Shown: in pieces, positions 36,397 through 45,526 of the stretch
How the letters are laid out: every line of letters begins with the position of its first letter
Numbering within the stretch: the first letter of the stretch is position 1
NCBI RefSeq assembly: GCF_024806495.1
Contig: NZ_JANUFF010000001.1
Location: forward strand, 434,001-498,000
Direction of reading: 5' to 3'
Origin: Chryseobacterium sp. JUb7
GTDB taxonomy: Bacteria; Bacteroidota; Bacteroidia; Flavobacteriales; Weeksellaceae
Length of the DNA stretch: 64,000 nt
Notes under the pieces: model-generated
What the model saw: the letters and a program-made list of their open reading frames with translations, nothing else
The model's database searches: none
What the model was told of the DNA's origin: nothing
Program-made: the position numbers and the translations under genes

Positions 36397-36410
36397 TTTC
36401 TTAAAAATAT

Positions 36411-37910
36411 TTAAATATTATGAATTTCTTTCCAACTGTGGGCTTCTCTCTGAAGCAGGAGCTCGCATTCCTGCGGCCCACTGCTTCCGGCCGTATAATT
36501 TGGAAAAGAAGTATCTGGAGTCTTTTCCCAGTGCTCCTGTATAGTTTTCACCACATCCCAAGCCTCCTCTACCTGATCGGAACGCATAAACAAGGTAAGG
36601 TCACCTTCCAAAGCATCCAACAGCAGAGTCTCATAAGCTTCCGGACTGTCTTCCTTGCATGAAAAATAGTCAAACACCATTTCTACAGGTCTAAGCTGAA
36701 CGGTAAGTCCCGGTTTTTTTGTCATAAACTGAAGCCTGATATCCATTAATGGCTGAATATTGATAATTAGTTTATTTTGTGACAGCTCATGTTTTCCACC
36801 TGAAAAAGTAGACTGAGGAAGCGGCTTAAACTGTATGGTAATATAGGATTGTTTTTCACGCATTCTTTTTCCTGTACGCACATAGAAAGGAACACCTTCC
36901 CAACGCTCGTTATCAAGATAGAATTTTATTGCTACAAAAGTTTCTGTATTCGAATTATCGGCAACACCGTCTTCCTGACGGTAACCTTTCACATTTTTCC
37001 CTTTAATAAACCCTTCTCCATACTGTCCGCGAACGGCATAATGATCAACCTGATCAAGCGGTATTCTTCGGATCGCCTTAAGTACATCCACTTTACGATC
37101 CCTAATCTCACCTGAATCCAAAGAAGCCGGCTGCTCCATGGCTACCATACATAAGATTTGCAACAGATGATTCTGGATCATATCTTTAAGCGCACCTGTA
37201 CCTTCATAAAAACCACCTCTCGATTCTACTCCAACTTCCTCTGCAACAGTGATCTGTACAGACTCTATATATTTGCAGTTCCATAAAGGTTCGAAGATAG
37301 AATTTCCAAAACGGAATGCAAGAATATTCTGAACCGTTTCTTTACCCAGATAATGATCGATACGGTAAATCTGTTCTTCTTCAAAGCTACTGGAAAGCAA
37401 TTTATTAAGCTCAATTGCAGAATCTTTATCGTGACCGAAAGGCTTTTCAATAATAATACGATCCTGTGTAGGATTAGCTGCCAAAGCCGTATTTTTGAGA
37501 TGTTCTGAAATCGTTGTAACAAAATCAGGCCCTATAGAAAGATAAAATAATCTGTTTCCTCTTACTCCGTATTCGCTATCGAGAGTTTTTAATTTAGTAT
37601 TAAGCTCTATATAAGAGTTTTCTTCTGCTATCTGATGTCTGAAATAGATAATATGCGACTGAAATTTTTCCCAATGTGTATCAATAGCAGCCTGATTACG
37701 TGAAAAAAGAATCAGATTTTCTTTGATATATTTTCTAAAATCGTCATTATTTTTATCTGCTCTTCCTAATGCCAGAATATTGAACTGATCGGGCATTCTT
37801 CCTTCTATAAAAAGATTAAAAAAAGCCGGGAACAGTTTTCTTTTTGCCAGATCTCCGGTTGCACCAAATATAATTATACTGGATGGCTGCAATTCATGAT
37901 TTTCCTCCAT
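36411..37910 (-). CDS. zwf: Glucose-6-phosphate dehydrogenase
   Basis: First enzyme of the oxidative pentose phosphate pathway. 499 residues: NADP-binding IFGATGDLAKRKLFPAFF, the substrate site RIDHYLGKETVQN with catalytic residues His/Asp/Lys, and EKPFGHD. 12 nt after gnd. Supplies NADPH together with gnd. Confidence 0.97.
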   Translation of the reverse strand: MEENHELQPSSIIIFGATGDLAKRKLFPAFFNLFIEGRMPDQFNILALGRADKNNDDFRKYIKENLILFSRNQAAIDTHWEKFQSHIIYFRHQIAEENSYIELNTKLKTLDSEYGVRGNRLFYLSIGPDFVTTISEHLKNTALAANPTQDRIIIEKPFGHDKDSAIELNKLLSSSFEEEQIYRIDHYLGKETVQNILAFRFGNSIFEPLWNCKYIESVQITVAEEVGVESRGGFYEGTGALKDMIQNHLLQILCMVAMEQPASLDSGEIRDRKVDVLKAIRRIPLDQVDHYAVRGQYGEGFIKGKNVKGYRQEDGVADNSNTETFVAIKFYLDNERWEGVPFYVRTGKRMREKQSYITIQFKPLPQSTFSGGKHELSQNKLIINIQPLMDIRLQFMTKKPGLTVQLRPVEMVFDYFSCKEDSPEAYETLLLDALEGDLTLFMRSDQVEEAWDVVKTIQEHWEKTPDTSFPNYTAGSSGPQECELLLQREAHSWKEIHNI

Positions 37911-37922
37911 AAAATATGAATT

Positions 37923-39338
37923 TTAATTATTTGTATTCCAAGACGTGTGGAAAAAACCATCCTGATCTTTTCTCTGATAGGTATGTGCACCGAAATAGTC
38001 ACGTTGTGCCTGAATCAGATTTATAGGTAAGCTTTCTGTCGTGTAAGCATCGAAATAAGCTAAAGCTGTCTGAAAAGCAAGCGTTGAAATACCATTGGAA
38101 GTTGAGAATACAATTGTTTTCCTTAAAGAGCTGATTTTAGAATTAACGATTTCAGCAATATCCTGACTAAGTAATATATTTGATAGATTAGAATCCTCTG
38201 AGTACACTTCATAGAATTTTTCCAATAATGACGAACGGATGATACAGCCACCACGCCAGATTTTAACCACATCTTTTAAAGGAATATGGAACTGGTATTC
38301 TTCTGAAGCTTTTACTAAAAGTGATAAACCTTGAGTGTAACTGATTAAAGTAGCAAGAAAAAGTGCATCCCTCACTTCCTGAATAAATAGCTCTGTATTC
38401 TCAGCGCGAGCAATGGCAGATTTTGAATATAATTGAGAGGCCTGTACACGCTCAGACTTATATGAAGATAAAGTTCTTGATGCCACCGCAGCATCAATAG
38501 TAGGAATCGCAACACCGTTTTCCAATGCTTCTTCCGAAGTCCATTTTCCGGTCCCTTTCGAGCCTGCCTTATCTAAGATCTGATCTACAAGAAATCCTCC
38601 CGTAACCGGATCTTTCTGTTGAAAAATGTCTCTTGTAATCTCTATCAAAAAAGAGTTCAGCTCTCCATTATTCCAGTCTTTGAAAATTTCATGTAACTGA
38701 TCATTATTTAAATCAGCCCCTTTACGAAGCAAATCATACGCCTCGCTTATCAGCTGCATTACGGCATATTCGATACCGTTGTGAACCATTTTTACATAAT
38801 GTCCTGCTGCATCCTGTCCCATATATGCTGTACAGGCTTCACCATTTACTTTTGCTGAAATAGCCTCCAACATAGGGCGCACTGAATGGAAAGCTTCCAA
38901 ATCACCTCCAGGCATAATGCTTGGACCAAATCTGGCTCCTTTTTCTCCTCCTGACACTCCCATTCCCATAAAATGCAGTCCTAAAACAGCAAGATCGGCA
39001 ACACGTCTGTTGGTATCTTTAAAATATGAGTTTCCGGCATCAATCACAATATCACCTTTACTCAAAAGGGGTTTGATATTTTCTAAAACAGCATCTACAG
39101 GTTTTCCTGCAGGTACCATCAGAATTATTTTTCTTGGTGTTTCCAGCTTTGCTACAAATTCCTCCAGTGAATCTGTTCCGGCCACTGTCATTTCAGCTGT
39201 AGCTCCACCCTGCAAATCATTGATTTTCTGTATATCAAGATCAAAACCTACAATGGAGAATCCATTTTCAGCAATGTTGTAAAGAAGATTTCGTCCCATT
39301 ACACCAAGGCCAACCATTCCATAACTATATGTATCCAT
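37923..39338 (-). CDS. gnd: 6-phosphogluconate dehydrogenase (decarboxylating)
   Basis: 471 residues: NADP site MVGLGVMGRNLLYNIAENG, substrate residues in MGVSGGEKGARFGPSIMPGG, VKMVHNGIEYAVMQ and the C-terminal ILDKAGSKGTGKWTSEEA. Converts 6-phosphogluconate to ribulose-5-phosphate plus CO2 and NADPH. First gene of the operon, so the order is product-to-substrate relative to the pathway. Confidence 0.97.
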   Translation of the reverse strand: MDTYSYGMVGLGVMGRNLLYNIAENGFSIVGFDLDIQKINDLQGGATAEMTVAGTDSLEEFVAKLETPRKIILMVPAGKPVDAVLENIKPLLSKGDIVIDAGNSYFKDTNRRVADLAVLGLHFMGMGVSGGEKGARFGPSIMPGGDLEAFHSVRPMLEAISAKVNGEACTAYMGQDAAGHYVKMVHNGIEYAVMQLISEAYDLLRKGADLNNDQLHEIFKDWNNGELNSFLIEITRDIFQQKDPVTGGFLVDQILDKAGSKGTGKWTSEEALENGVAIPTIDAAVASRTLSSYKSERVQASQLYSKSAIARAENTELFIQEVRDALFLATLISYTQGLSLLVKASEEYQFHIPLKDVVKIWRGGCIIRSSLLEKFYEVYSEDSNLSNILLSQDIAEIVNSKISSLRKTIVFSTSNGISTLAFQTALAYFDAYTTESLPINLIQAQRDYFGAHTYQRKDQDGFFHTSWNTNN

Positions 39339-39385
39339 ATATTTTATTTATAATTTTTTGAAATAAAAATTCAATCTATAACCAT

Positions 39386-39393
39386 CAAATTTA
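39386..39393 (-). promoter_or_regulatory. Candidate -7 element of the gnd-zwf-pgl operon
   Basis: Minus strand TAAATTTG, 48 nt before the gnd ATG. No -33 box. Confidence 0.4.
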
Positions 39394-40459
39394 CGAATAA
39401 TAGAGAAATATATTGATTTACCTTTATTAATAATATCATAAATAATTAACTATTCGCATCCTTTTGTACCTTATCATATATTCTCACAACCACTTCTGAT
39501 AAAGCTCTGACGGCGCTTAGAAAAATGTTTTTATAAGGATATTTTAAAAGATAGCTTCAGCAACTATTTGTCAGACAGAAAATAATCAAAAAAAACGGCA
39601 GAATCTGAGAAAGTAAAAAAAACGGAATCAGATGATTAAATATTCAGGTGGTAGCTAATATTTTTCAAAATACAGTAATTTTTCGTTAACGTTGAGCTGC
39701 ACATCCCACAAACACTGTATTTCAGTTCACCAAATAGCTGTTATTAAATTATTATTAGATGAAAAGATAAAAATGCCGATATCCACTATATGTTTTGATG
39801 TTTTGACCTATCAACCTGCCGATATAATCCGGTCAAAAAAAAATATCTATTTTACGAAATCTGATATCGCTTCACTGAAAGATGTATGATCAATATAAAT
39901 GAAAAAAAAACTACCATTACTAAGGATCTTCGCAAAATAAACATAGAAAAACCTCATATCACCTATCGCAAAAAAAGATATTAAAAAACTATGGTATAAG
40001 TTTCAATACTCCCAAAATCGCGGAAAAGCTTTTATCTCTTGTAGCACATTCGAAAAACTGTAAAAGCAATCGTAAAAAAACAAATGCTAAAAACCCTGGT
40101 TCAACCTATTTTTTATAAGATGAATCATAGCCTGCATATATTTAAAAACACATAATATTATTTAAAAAAAACAAATCGTATTGAGAAATTTATACTATTT
40201 CACCGCTATTGTTACTGATAATGAAAATCAACATCAAGTAGGTTTACTTAAAAACACTCGTTAATTTTATTAATTTTATTAAAATAATTTATACTTATTT
40301 TGAAATTATATAAAAAAACATCAGAAACATGTTAAAGTCACAAATTAATGAGCAAAAAAAACAATTCACCATATATTTATTGTATTTTTATCCTAAAATC
40401 ATGTATTATATTAATTTAGATACACGGTCCTTTAAATACACAATACTAAAAGAAACACT
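39394..40459. other. Gene-poor spacer of about 1.1 kb
   Basis: No supported gene. A 65-codon frame (39692-39889, plus) has no start context, signal or recognised motif and is surrounded by stop-rich sequence. The part after 39900 is A-rich. It may contain a decayed gene; I cannot identify one. Confidence 0.5.
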
Positions 40460-41299
40460 ATGAGAAAAAATTTAACGGTAATTATTTTACCAATGTCAAT
40501 CTGTTTGTCTGCTCAGGTAGGAGTCAATACTGCTACTCCAACTGCTACAGTAGATATCGTTTCAAAAACAGCACTTCCAGCGAATAAAGTTCTGAATATT
40601 CAAAATAGCAATGCAACGAATGCCAACAATCTTAGCATGTATGAAGACAGCAGGAGCTATATCGGAAAACCGGATAATGTAGCGCCAAATGCAACCAATG
40701 ATGCATTAATCAATATTTATGGTACTGCTACCCGCTCTAATTTAAAACTTGACAATGCACCTTCTACAGAAAATCAACTTAATGCAGCCTCAAGGCCTGG
40801 AGTAGATTATAATCATTTAACTCCTGCTTATATTGATGTCAACGGGCATGTTGTAAAAGCCTATGACCCCTATTCCGCGATTGCTACGTCTGCCAATTTT
40901 GATGGCGGCTATACTGTACCCAATACAGCGGCAGGAATAAAAATTGTGGATGCTACAAGTGTGGGTCTGATAACGTTTAAAGTAGCTACAGGATTAGTTT
41001 TAGGCCCTCCAGGAACAGGTACAAATATTATAAGCACTGTCAATTTCGGAATTAACACAGGGTTTTCATATTCGGATTTTGTTTCAGGATCAGGTTCTAC
41101 GAGTAGCCGATATCCTGTTACAGTTAGCATGACTGATAACGGAAATACTTCGATTGCATCTTATACAGCCAGTATTACATTTGATTTTGCAACAGGGGTC
41201 GATCTTGTTTTCTTTTATCAGAATGGAGCAATTTATGCTCGTAATACAGGTACTGGTAATATTGGTATTGCAGTTATGCAGTCAAAACGTTACCGATAA
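40460..41299 (+). CDS. Secreted protein, tandem family copy 1
   Basis: 279 residues. Signal peptide RKNLTVIILPMSICLSAQ, then VGVNTATPTATVDIVSKT, the short flavobacterial surface-protein N-motif. Central blocks: LNIQNSN, YEDSRSYIGKPDN, DNAPSTENQLNA, RPGVDYNHLTPAYIDVNGHV; C-terminal beta-rich domain ending IAVMQSKRYR. Two relatives follow (41577, 42592). No type IX sorting domain is apparent; function unknown. It has its own terminator. Confidence 0.75.
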   Translation: MRKNLTVIILPMSICLSAQVGVNTATPTATVDIVSKTALPANKVLNIQNSNATNANNLSMYEDSRSYIGKPDNVAPNATNDALINIYGTATRSNLKLDNAPSTENQLNAASRPGVDYNHLTPAYIDVNGHVVKAYDPYSAIATSANFDGGYTVPNTAAGIKIVDATSVGLITFKVATGLVLGPPGTGTNIISTVNFGINTGFSYSDFVSGSGSTSSRYPVTVSMTDNGNTSIASYTASITFDFATGVDLVFFYQNGAIYARNTGTGNIGIAVMQSKRYR

Positions 41300-41326
41300 T
41301 TTATTCTTAAACATCCATATTAAGAG

Positions 41327-41353
41327 ACGTATGCTTTTTAGCGTACGTTTTTT
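41327..41353 (+). terminator. Terminator after copy 1
   Basis: ACGTATGC / GCGTACGT with a 6-nt loop and T-run. Confidence 0.85.
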
Positions 41354-41576
41354 ATTTAAATTTATAGTGAAAGATATATTCTAATTGAACCTTCAAGTCA
41401 TTTTTTTTCATCATTTATATAATTCCAAATTACGTGATATAATAATATTTACGAAAATATTTATTAAATTTTAGATTAATTTGTATATTTATGAATTAAG
41501 TTTCAAAAAATATAAAATATTTCTATACTTACCGAATTTGATTAAAATATAAAAGAATTTATTTACCCTTTTTGTA

Positions 41577-42386
41577 ATGACTTCGACTTTTGCATTTGCC
41601 CAAGTAGGAGTTAATACTGCAACACCAACTGCAACTGTTGATATTGTATCTAAAACAGCAGTTCCTGCGAATAAAATTCTGAATATTCAGAACAGCAGCA
41701 CCACCAATGCTAATAATCTCAGTATCTATGAAGACAGCAGAAGCTATATTGGAAAACCTGATAATATCACTCCGAATGCAACCAACGATGCTCTCATTAA
41801 TATTTATGGAACCACCACCCGGTCAACGTTAAAGCTTGACAATGCACCATCTACAGAAAATCAGCTCAATGCGGTTTCAAGACCAGGTGTTGATTATAAT
41901 CACCTAACACCAGCATATATTGATGTTAACGGACATGTCGTAAAAGCCTATGATCCTTATTCTGCTATTGCTACATCTGCCAACTTCGATGGTGGTTATG
42001 CAGTTCCTAATACTGCTGCAGGGGTAAAAATAGTAGATGTTGCTGCTTTTGGTCTTGTGACTTTTAAAGTGGCTACCGGATTAGTACTAGGTCCCGCGGG
42101 CACAGGAACTAATATCATAAGCACTATCAATTTTGGTGTTAACACAGGCTTCTCATACTCTGATTTTGTATCAGGTTCAGGATCAGGAACAACACGGTAT
42201 CCTGTTACGGTGAGCATAGCGGATAACGGAAATACAGCCATTGCATCATATACAGCCAATCTCACATTTGATTTTGCAACAGGCGTAGATCTGGTCTTTT
42301 TTTATCAAAACGGTTCTATCTATGCTCGTAATACGGGGACAGGCACCGTCAATATAGGAATTATGCAATCCAAACGATATAGATAA
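41577..42386 (+). CDS. Secreted protein, tandem family copy 2, damaged signal peptide
   Basis: 269 codons from the only in-frame ATG. It is very similar to copy 1 throughout (YEDSRSYIGKPDN, RPGVDYNHLTPAYIDVNGHV, IGIMQSKRYR). The ATG leaves only MTSTFAFAQ before the mature part, too short for export. Upstream the frame reads KNLFTLFVMTSTFAFAQ, an ideal signal peptide, but the codons where MK should stand are ATA TAA. So the start appears lost by one or two substitutions and the gene is probably a fresh pseudogene, unless this is a sequencing error. The rest of the frame is intact. Confidence 0.65.
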   Translation: MTSTFAFAQVGVNTATPTATVDIVSKTAVPANKILNIQNSSTTNANNLSIYEDSRSYIGKPDNITPNATNDALINIYGTTTRSTLKLDNAPSTENQLNAVSRPGVDYNHLTPAYIDVNGHVVKAYDPYSAIATSANFDGGYAVPNTAAGVKIVDVAAFGLVTFKVATGLVLGPAGTGTNIISTINFGVNTGFSYSDFVSGSGSGTTRYPVTVSIADNGNTAIASYTANLTFDFATGVDLVFFYQNGSIYARNTGTGTVNIGIMQSKRYR

Positions 42387-42404
42387 TACTTTAATATAAT
42401 ATAT

Positions 42405-42433
42405 AAGACGCGTGTAAAAATGCGTCTTTTTTT
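42405..42433 (+). terminator. Terminator after copy 2
   Basis: AAGACGC / GCGTCTT with a 10-nt loop and T-run. Confidence 0.8.
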
Positions 42434-42591
42434 ATATATTTGGTTATAATTCTTCACTATTAATAAGAATTATTTTAACGAATGCTTTAGCTCAGTTTAA
42501 ATTCTAAGTTTGGCATAAAATTATATACGGCCAATAACAAACAAAACACAAAGCAATGTTGTTTGAATAACGATGTTAAAAACGGATTATA

Positions 42592-43446
42592 ATGAAAAAA
42601 AAATTATTGGTATTTATTTTACCCTTGTCAATTTGTGTATCTGCACAAGTAGGTGTCAATACAACTACACCCACTGCTCAGCTTGATGCTGTTTCTAAAA
42701 CTGCAGTTCCAGCCAATAAAGTTTTAAATATTCAAAATAGTAATACTATTAATGCTAACAACCTGAGTATTTATGAAGACAGCAGAAGTTATATGGGAAA
42801 ACCCGACAATATAACTCCAAATGCAACTACTGATGCATTAGTCAATATCTACGGAGCTACCAACCGATCTGCAATAAGATTAAATAATGCTCCTTCTACT
42901 GAAAACCAATCAGATGGGACGGCAAGACCAGGAATAGATTACAATCATTTAACACCTCTCTATGCAGACGTTAACGGAAACATTGTTAAAGCAGCAGATC
43001 CTTATTCAGCAATTTCAACCTCTGCTAATTTTGACGGGGTTTATAATGTTCCCAATACAGCGGCCGGAATTAAAATTGTAGATGCTTCACCAGTTTCATT
43101 GATCACTTTTAAATTCGCTACTTCATTAACATTTGGAGTGGTTGCAAATGGTGCTAACATTCTTGGGACAGTCAATTTTGGCGTAAATACGGGATTTTCA
43201 TATTCTGATTTTATTTCCGGTTCCGGATCAGGAATAACGAGATACCCTGTAAGTATTGTGATCGACAATCAAAATACTGTAACCTCTATAGCTGCATACA
43301 ATCCAAGCCTTACCGTAAATTTTGCCGGATCATCACCAATTAATCTTGTTTTTTTCTATCAGAATGGTGCAATTTATGCGCGTAATACCGGGAGTAACGG
43401 GACACCTATTCCAATAGCTATTATGCAGTCAAAACGTTATCGATAA
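42592..43446 (+). CDS. Secreted protein, tandem family copy 3
   Basis: 284 residues with signal peptide KKKLLVFILPLSICVSAQ, almost the same as that of copy 1. Same block order (YEDSRSYMGKPDN, NAPSTENQ, RPGIDYNHLTPLYADVNG), more diverged than copies 1 and 2 in the C-terminal half, same end AIMQSKRYR. Function unknown. Its own terminator follows. Confidence 0.75.
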   Translation: MKKKLLVFILPLSICVSAQVGVNTTTPTAQLDAVSKTAVPANKVLNIQNSNTINANNLSIYEDSRSYMGKPDNITPNATTDALVNIYGATNRSAIRLNNAPSTENQSDGTARPGIDYNHLTPLYADVNGNIVKAADPYSAISTSANFDGVYNVPNTAAGIKIVDASPVSLITFKFATSLTFGVVANGANILGTVNFGVNTGFSYSDFISGSGSGITRYPVSIVIDNQNTVTSIAAYNPSLTVNFAGSSPINLVFFYQNGAIYARNTGSNGTPIPIAIMQSKRYR

Positions 43447-43474
43447 GCTTAATTATCAAAAATAACATTCTATA

Positions 43475-43500
43475 AACACTGTTTTTTACAGTGTTTTTTT
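43475..43500 (+). terminator. Terminator after copy 3
   Basis: AACACTGT / ACAGTGTT with a T-rich loop and T-run. The next 336 nt before the gene at 43837 are very AT-rich and hold no other supported feature. Confidence 0.8.
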
Positions 43501-43836
43501 GTCAGTAAATCTTTATTAGGAAAATTTAAACAGATTTGATTATAAAATTTTATTTATAATACGTTTTTATCATTATAAAGTGAAATGGAAAAATCTTATA
43601 TGAAAAAACGATAATTAATTTTTTAATTTTTTCTTTATAAGCATAAAACTATTTTACTTATTTACAATCATTTGAAACATAAATTTATTAATCATAACCC
43701 AACTATTTTTTGTTAATATTCTAATTTTAAGTAAAAATAATACATCAACTTATCTATATATTTATTTTTTATAAATTAATTTTAATAACTTTATTCCCTG
43801 ATCATTGAAAAATATTTTTATATAAAAAGTTAATTT

Positions 43837-45432
43837 ATGAAAAAAACAACTTTACTTTTGATTGCAATATCAATAAGTTGTACTATGTACGCTCAGGTAG
43901 GTATTAATACCACTACTCCTGGAACTACTTTGGATGTAAACGGAGCGATAACCAATCGCGAAACAGCACAGGCTATTACTGCGAATGCCGTTACAATACA
44001 GAATAATGTAAGCCAGGTCAGACTTACCGGCGCAGCAACTGCAACAATAGCTATCACAGGATCTACTCCTCCCAATCCGGGGCAACGTCTTATCATTTAT
44101 AACAATACTACCGGAGGTTTTGATGCTGTTTTAAACGGAGCTATAATTCCCAATGGTCAGGCACTAGAATTTGCTTACAGTAACGCAAGCTGGGTGACTA
44201 CCCATGGTGGAAATGCATGGAGTATTACAGGAAATACTGGTACAAACCCCACAACCAACTTTTTAGGAACCACAGACAATCAGGCTCTGGCTATAAGAGC
44301 TAATAATTCTGAGAAAATGAGAGTTACCCCGACAGGCCGAGTGGGAATTGGTACTACGAATCCTACCGGAAGATTCGAGATTGTTTCCGATAATGTGGGC
44401 GGTGGTGCTGAAAATAATTTTTATTTCAGGGGCTTTGGTGATTCCAAAGAACCTGCACTTATTTTTACTTCTGCCAATGGTACAGAAGCAGTCCCGACAA
44501 ATCTTGCGGCAGGTGAAGATATAGGATCAGTATATTTCGGTCCAAGATCGAATAATACCTATAATGTTGCGACTGGATCAGCCATCAGATCCAGATATCG
44601 TGGAGATGGAACAACTTTACTTACGGACCTTTTGTTCAGGACATCCAACGTTGACAGAATGACAATTGACGAAACAGGTAATGTAGGAATAGCAACGACA
44701 GCTCCTGCATCCAAACTTGACATAGTAGGTGATACTTTCGGAATGAAAAGAGCCCAAGGAGGTGGAAGTTGGGATAATATATGGTTTGATTTAAGTAATA
44801 CATCAGCTCCAACGATCAATGCATCCGGAGCAGAAACAGGCTTGCAATTTAACGTAGGAGCAAATGCTGTGGGCACTTACGGAGATGGACAAACATTAAC
44901 AACAGTGGCTACTATGCGACCAAACGGAAATGTGGGAATAGGAACCGCAGCTCCTGTTAACAGATTACATGTTATTGCGACTACCGCAGCTCAAGGTGGA
45001 TTTAATCTAATGGATGCTCCTGCAGGAACAGGCGTAAGTTCCAGCGGAATATTAAGACTGAGGAATACTTCTGCTGTAGCTACAGGAAATATCTCAGCAA
45101 TAGGATTTTCTAATAATGGAGCTACATCAGGAGGTCCCAACTGGCAAATCGGAAGTATCCGTGCAAGAGCAGATCTTAACACAGGTGATGACTTCTTTTT
45201 CGCATCAACTAATGGAGCTACTCTTGTTGAGCGTATGAGAATAAATACTGCTACTGGAAATTTAGGAATTGGAACTACTGCTCCCGTTTCAAAACTTCAT
45301 GTTGCAGCTGGTGATATCTATATTGAAAATATAGGATCAGGAGTGATCATGAAATCTGATAACGGTACCTGCTGGAGAGTTCGTGTTAATAATTCCGGAG
45401 CCTTTACTTCAGCGAGTATTACATGTCCATAA
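43837..45432 (+). CDS. Secreted repeat protein, tail-fibre-like
   Basis: 531 residues. Signal peptide KKTTLLLIAISISCTMYAQ, then VGINTTTPGTTLDVNG. The short motif V/L-GI-x-T-T-x-P recurs (VGIGTTNPTGRFEI, VGIATTAPASKLDI, VGIGTAAPVNRLHV, LGIGTTAPVSKLHV) about every 100 residues, each preceded by a MRV/MTI-x(5-7)-G-N/R turn. This resembles beta-helical tail-spike/fibre stalk repeats, which are widespread in Bacteroidota surface proteins. It ends with two Cys (NGTCWRV ... SASITCP) that may pair. No type IX domain. Related only in the N-motif to the three tandem genes upstream. Confidence 0.75.
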   Translation: MKKTTLLLIAISISCTMYAQVGINTTTPGTTLDVNGAITNRETAQAITANAVTIQNNVSQVRLTGAATATIAITGSTPPNPGQRLIIYNNTTGGFDAVLNGAIIPNGQALEFAYSNASWVTTHGGNAWSITGNTGTNPTTNFLGTTDNQALAIRANNSEKMRVTPTGRVGIGTTNPTGRFEIVSDNVGGGAENNFYFRGFGDSKEPALIFTSANGTEAVPTNLAAGEDIGSVYFGPRSNNTYNVATGSAIRSRYRGDGTTLLTDLLFRTSNVDRMTIDETGNVGIATTAPASKLDIVGDTFGMKRAQGGGSWDNIWFDLSNTSAPTINASGAETGLQFNVGANAVGTYGDGQTLTTVATMRPNGNVGIGTAAPVNRLHVIATTAAQGGFNLMDAPAGTGVSSSGILRLRNTSAVATGNISAIGFSNNGATSGGPNWQIGSIRARADLNTGDDFFFASTNGATLVERMRINTATGNLGIGTTAPVSKLHVAAGDIYIENIGSGVIMKSDNGTCWRVRVNNSGAFTSASITCP

Positions 45433-45473
45433 AATATATTTAAAACGGATACTTAGAATTATACTTTACATAA

Positions 45474-45503
45474 AAAAACGGATGCCGATTGGCATCCGTT
45501 TTT
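45474..45503. terminator. Bidirectional terminator
   Basis: AAAAACGGATGCC / GGCATCCGTTTTT with a GATT loop, between the repeat-protein gene and the convergent efflux operon. Confidence 0.9.
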
Positions 45504-45526
45504 ACTATATCATCGTTGAAAATTTA

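Noticed and set aside
39692-39889. 65-codon frame in the spacer before the tandem secreted genes
   Set aside because: No recognisable motif, no promoter box and no family resemblance; listed only as part of the spacer.
40460-45432. CRISPR-like or short tandem repeats in the secreted-protein region
   Set aside because: The similarity is between whole paralogous genes and protein-level motifs; no regular short repeats with spacers exist here or elsewhere in the window.
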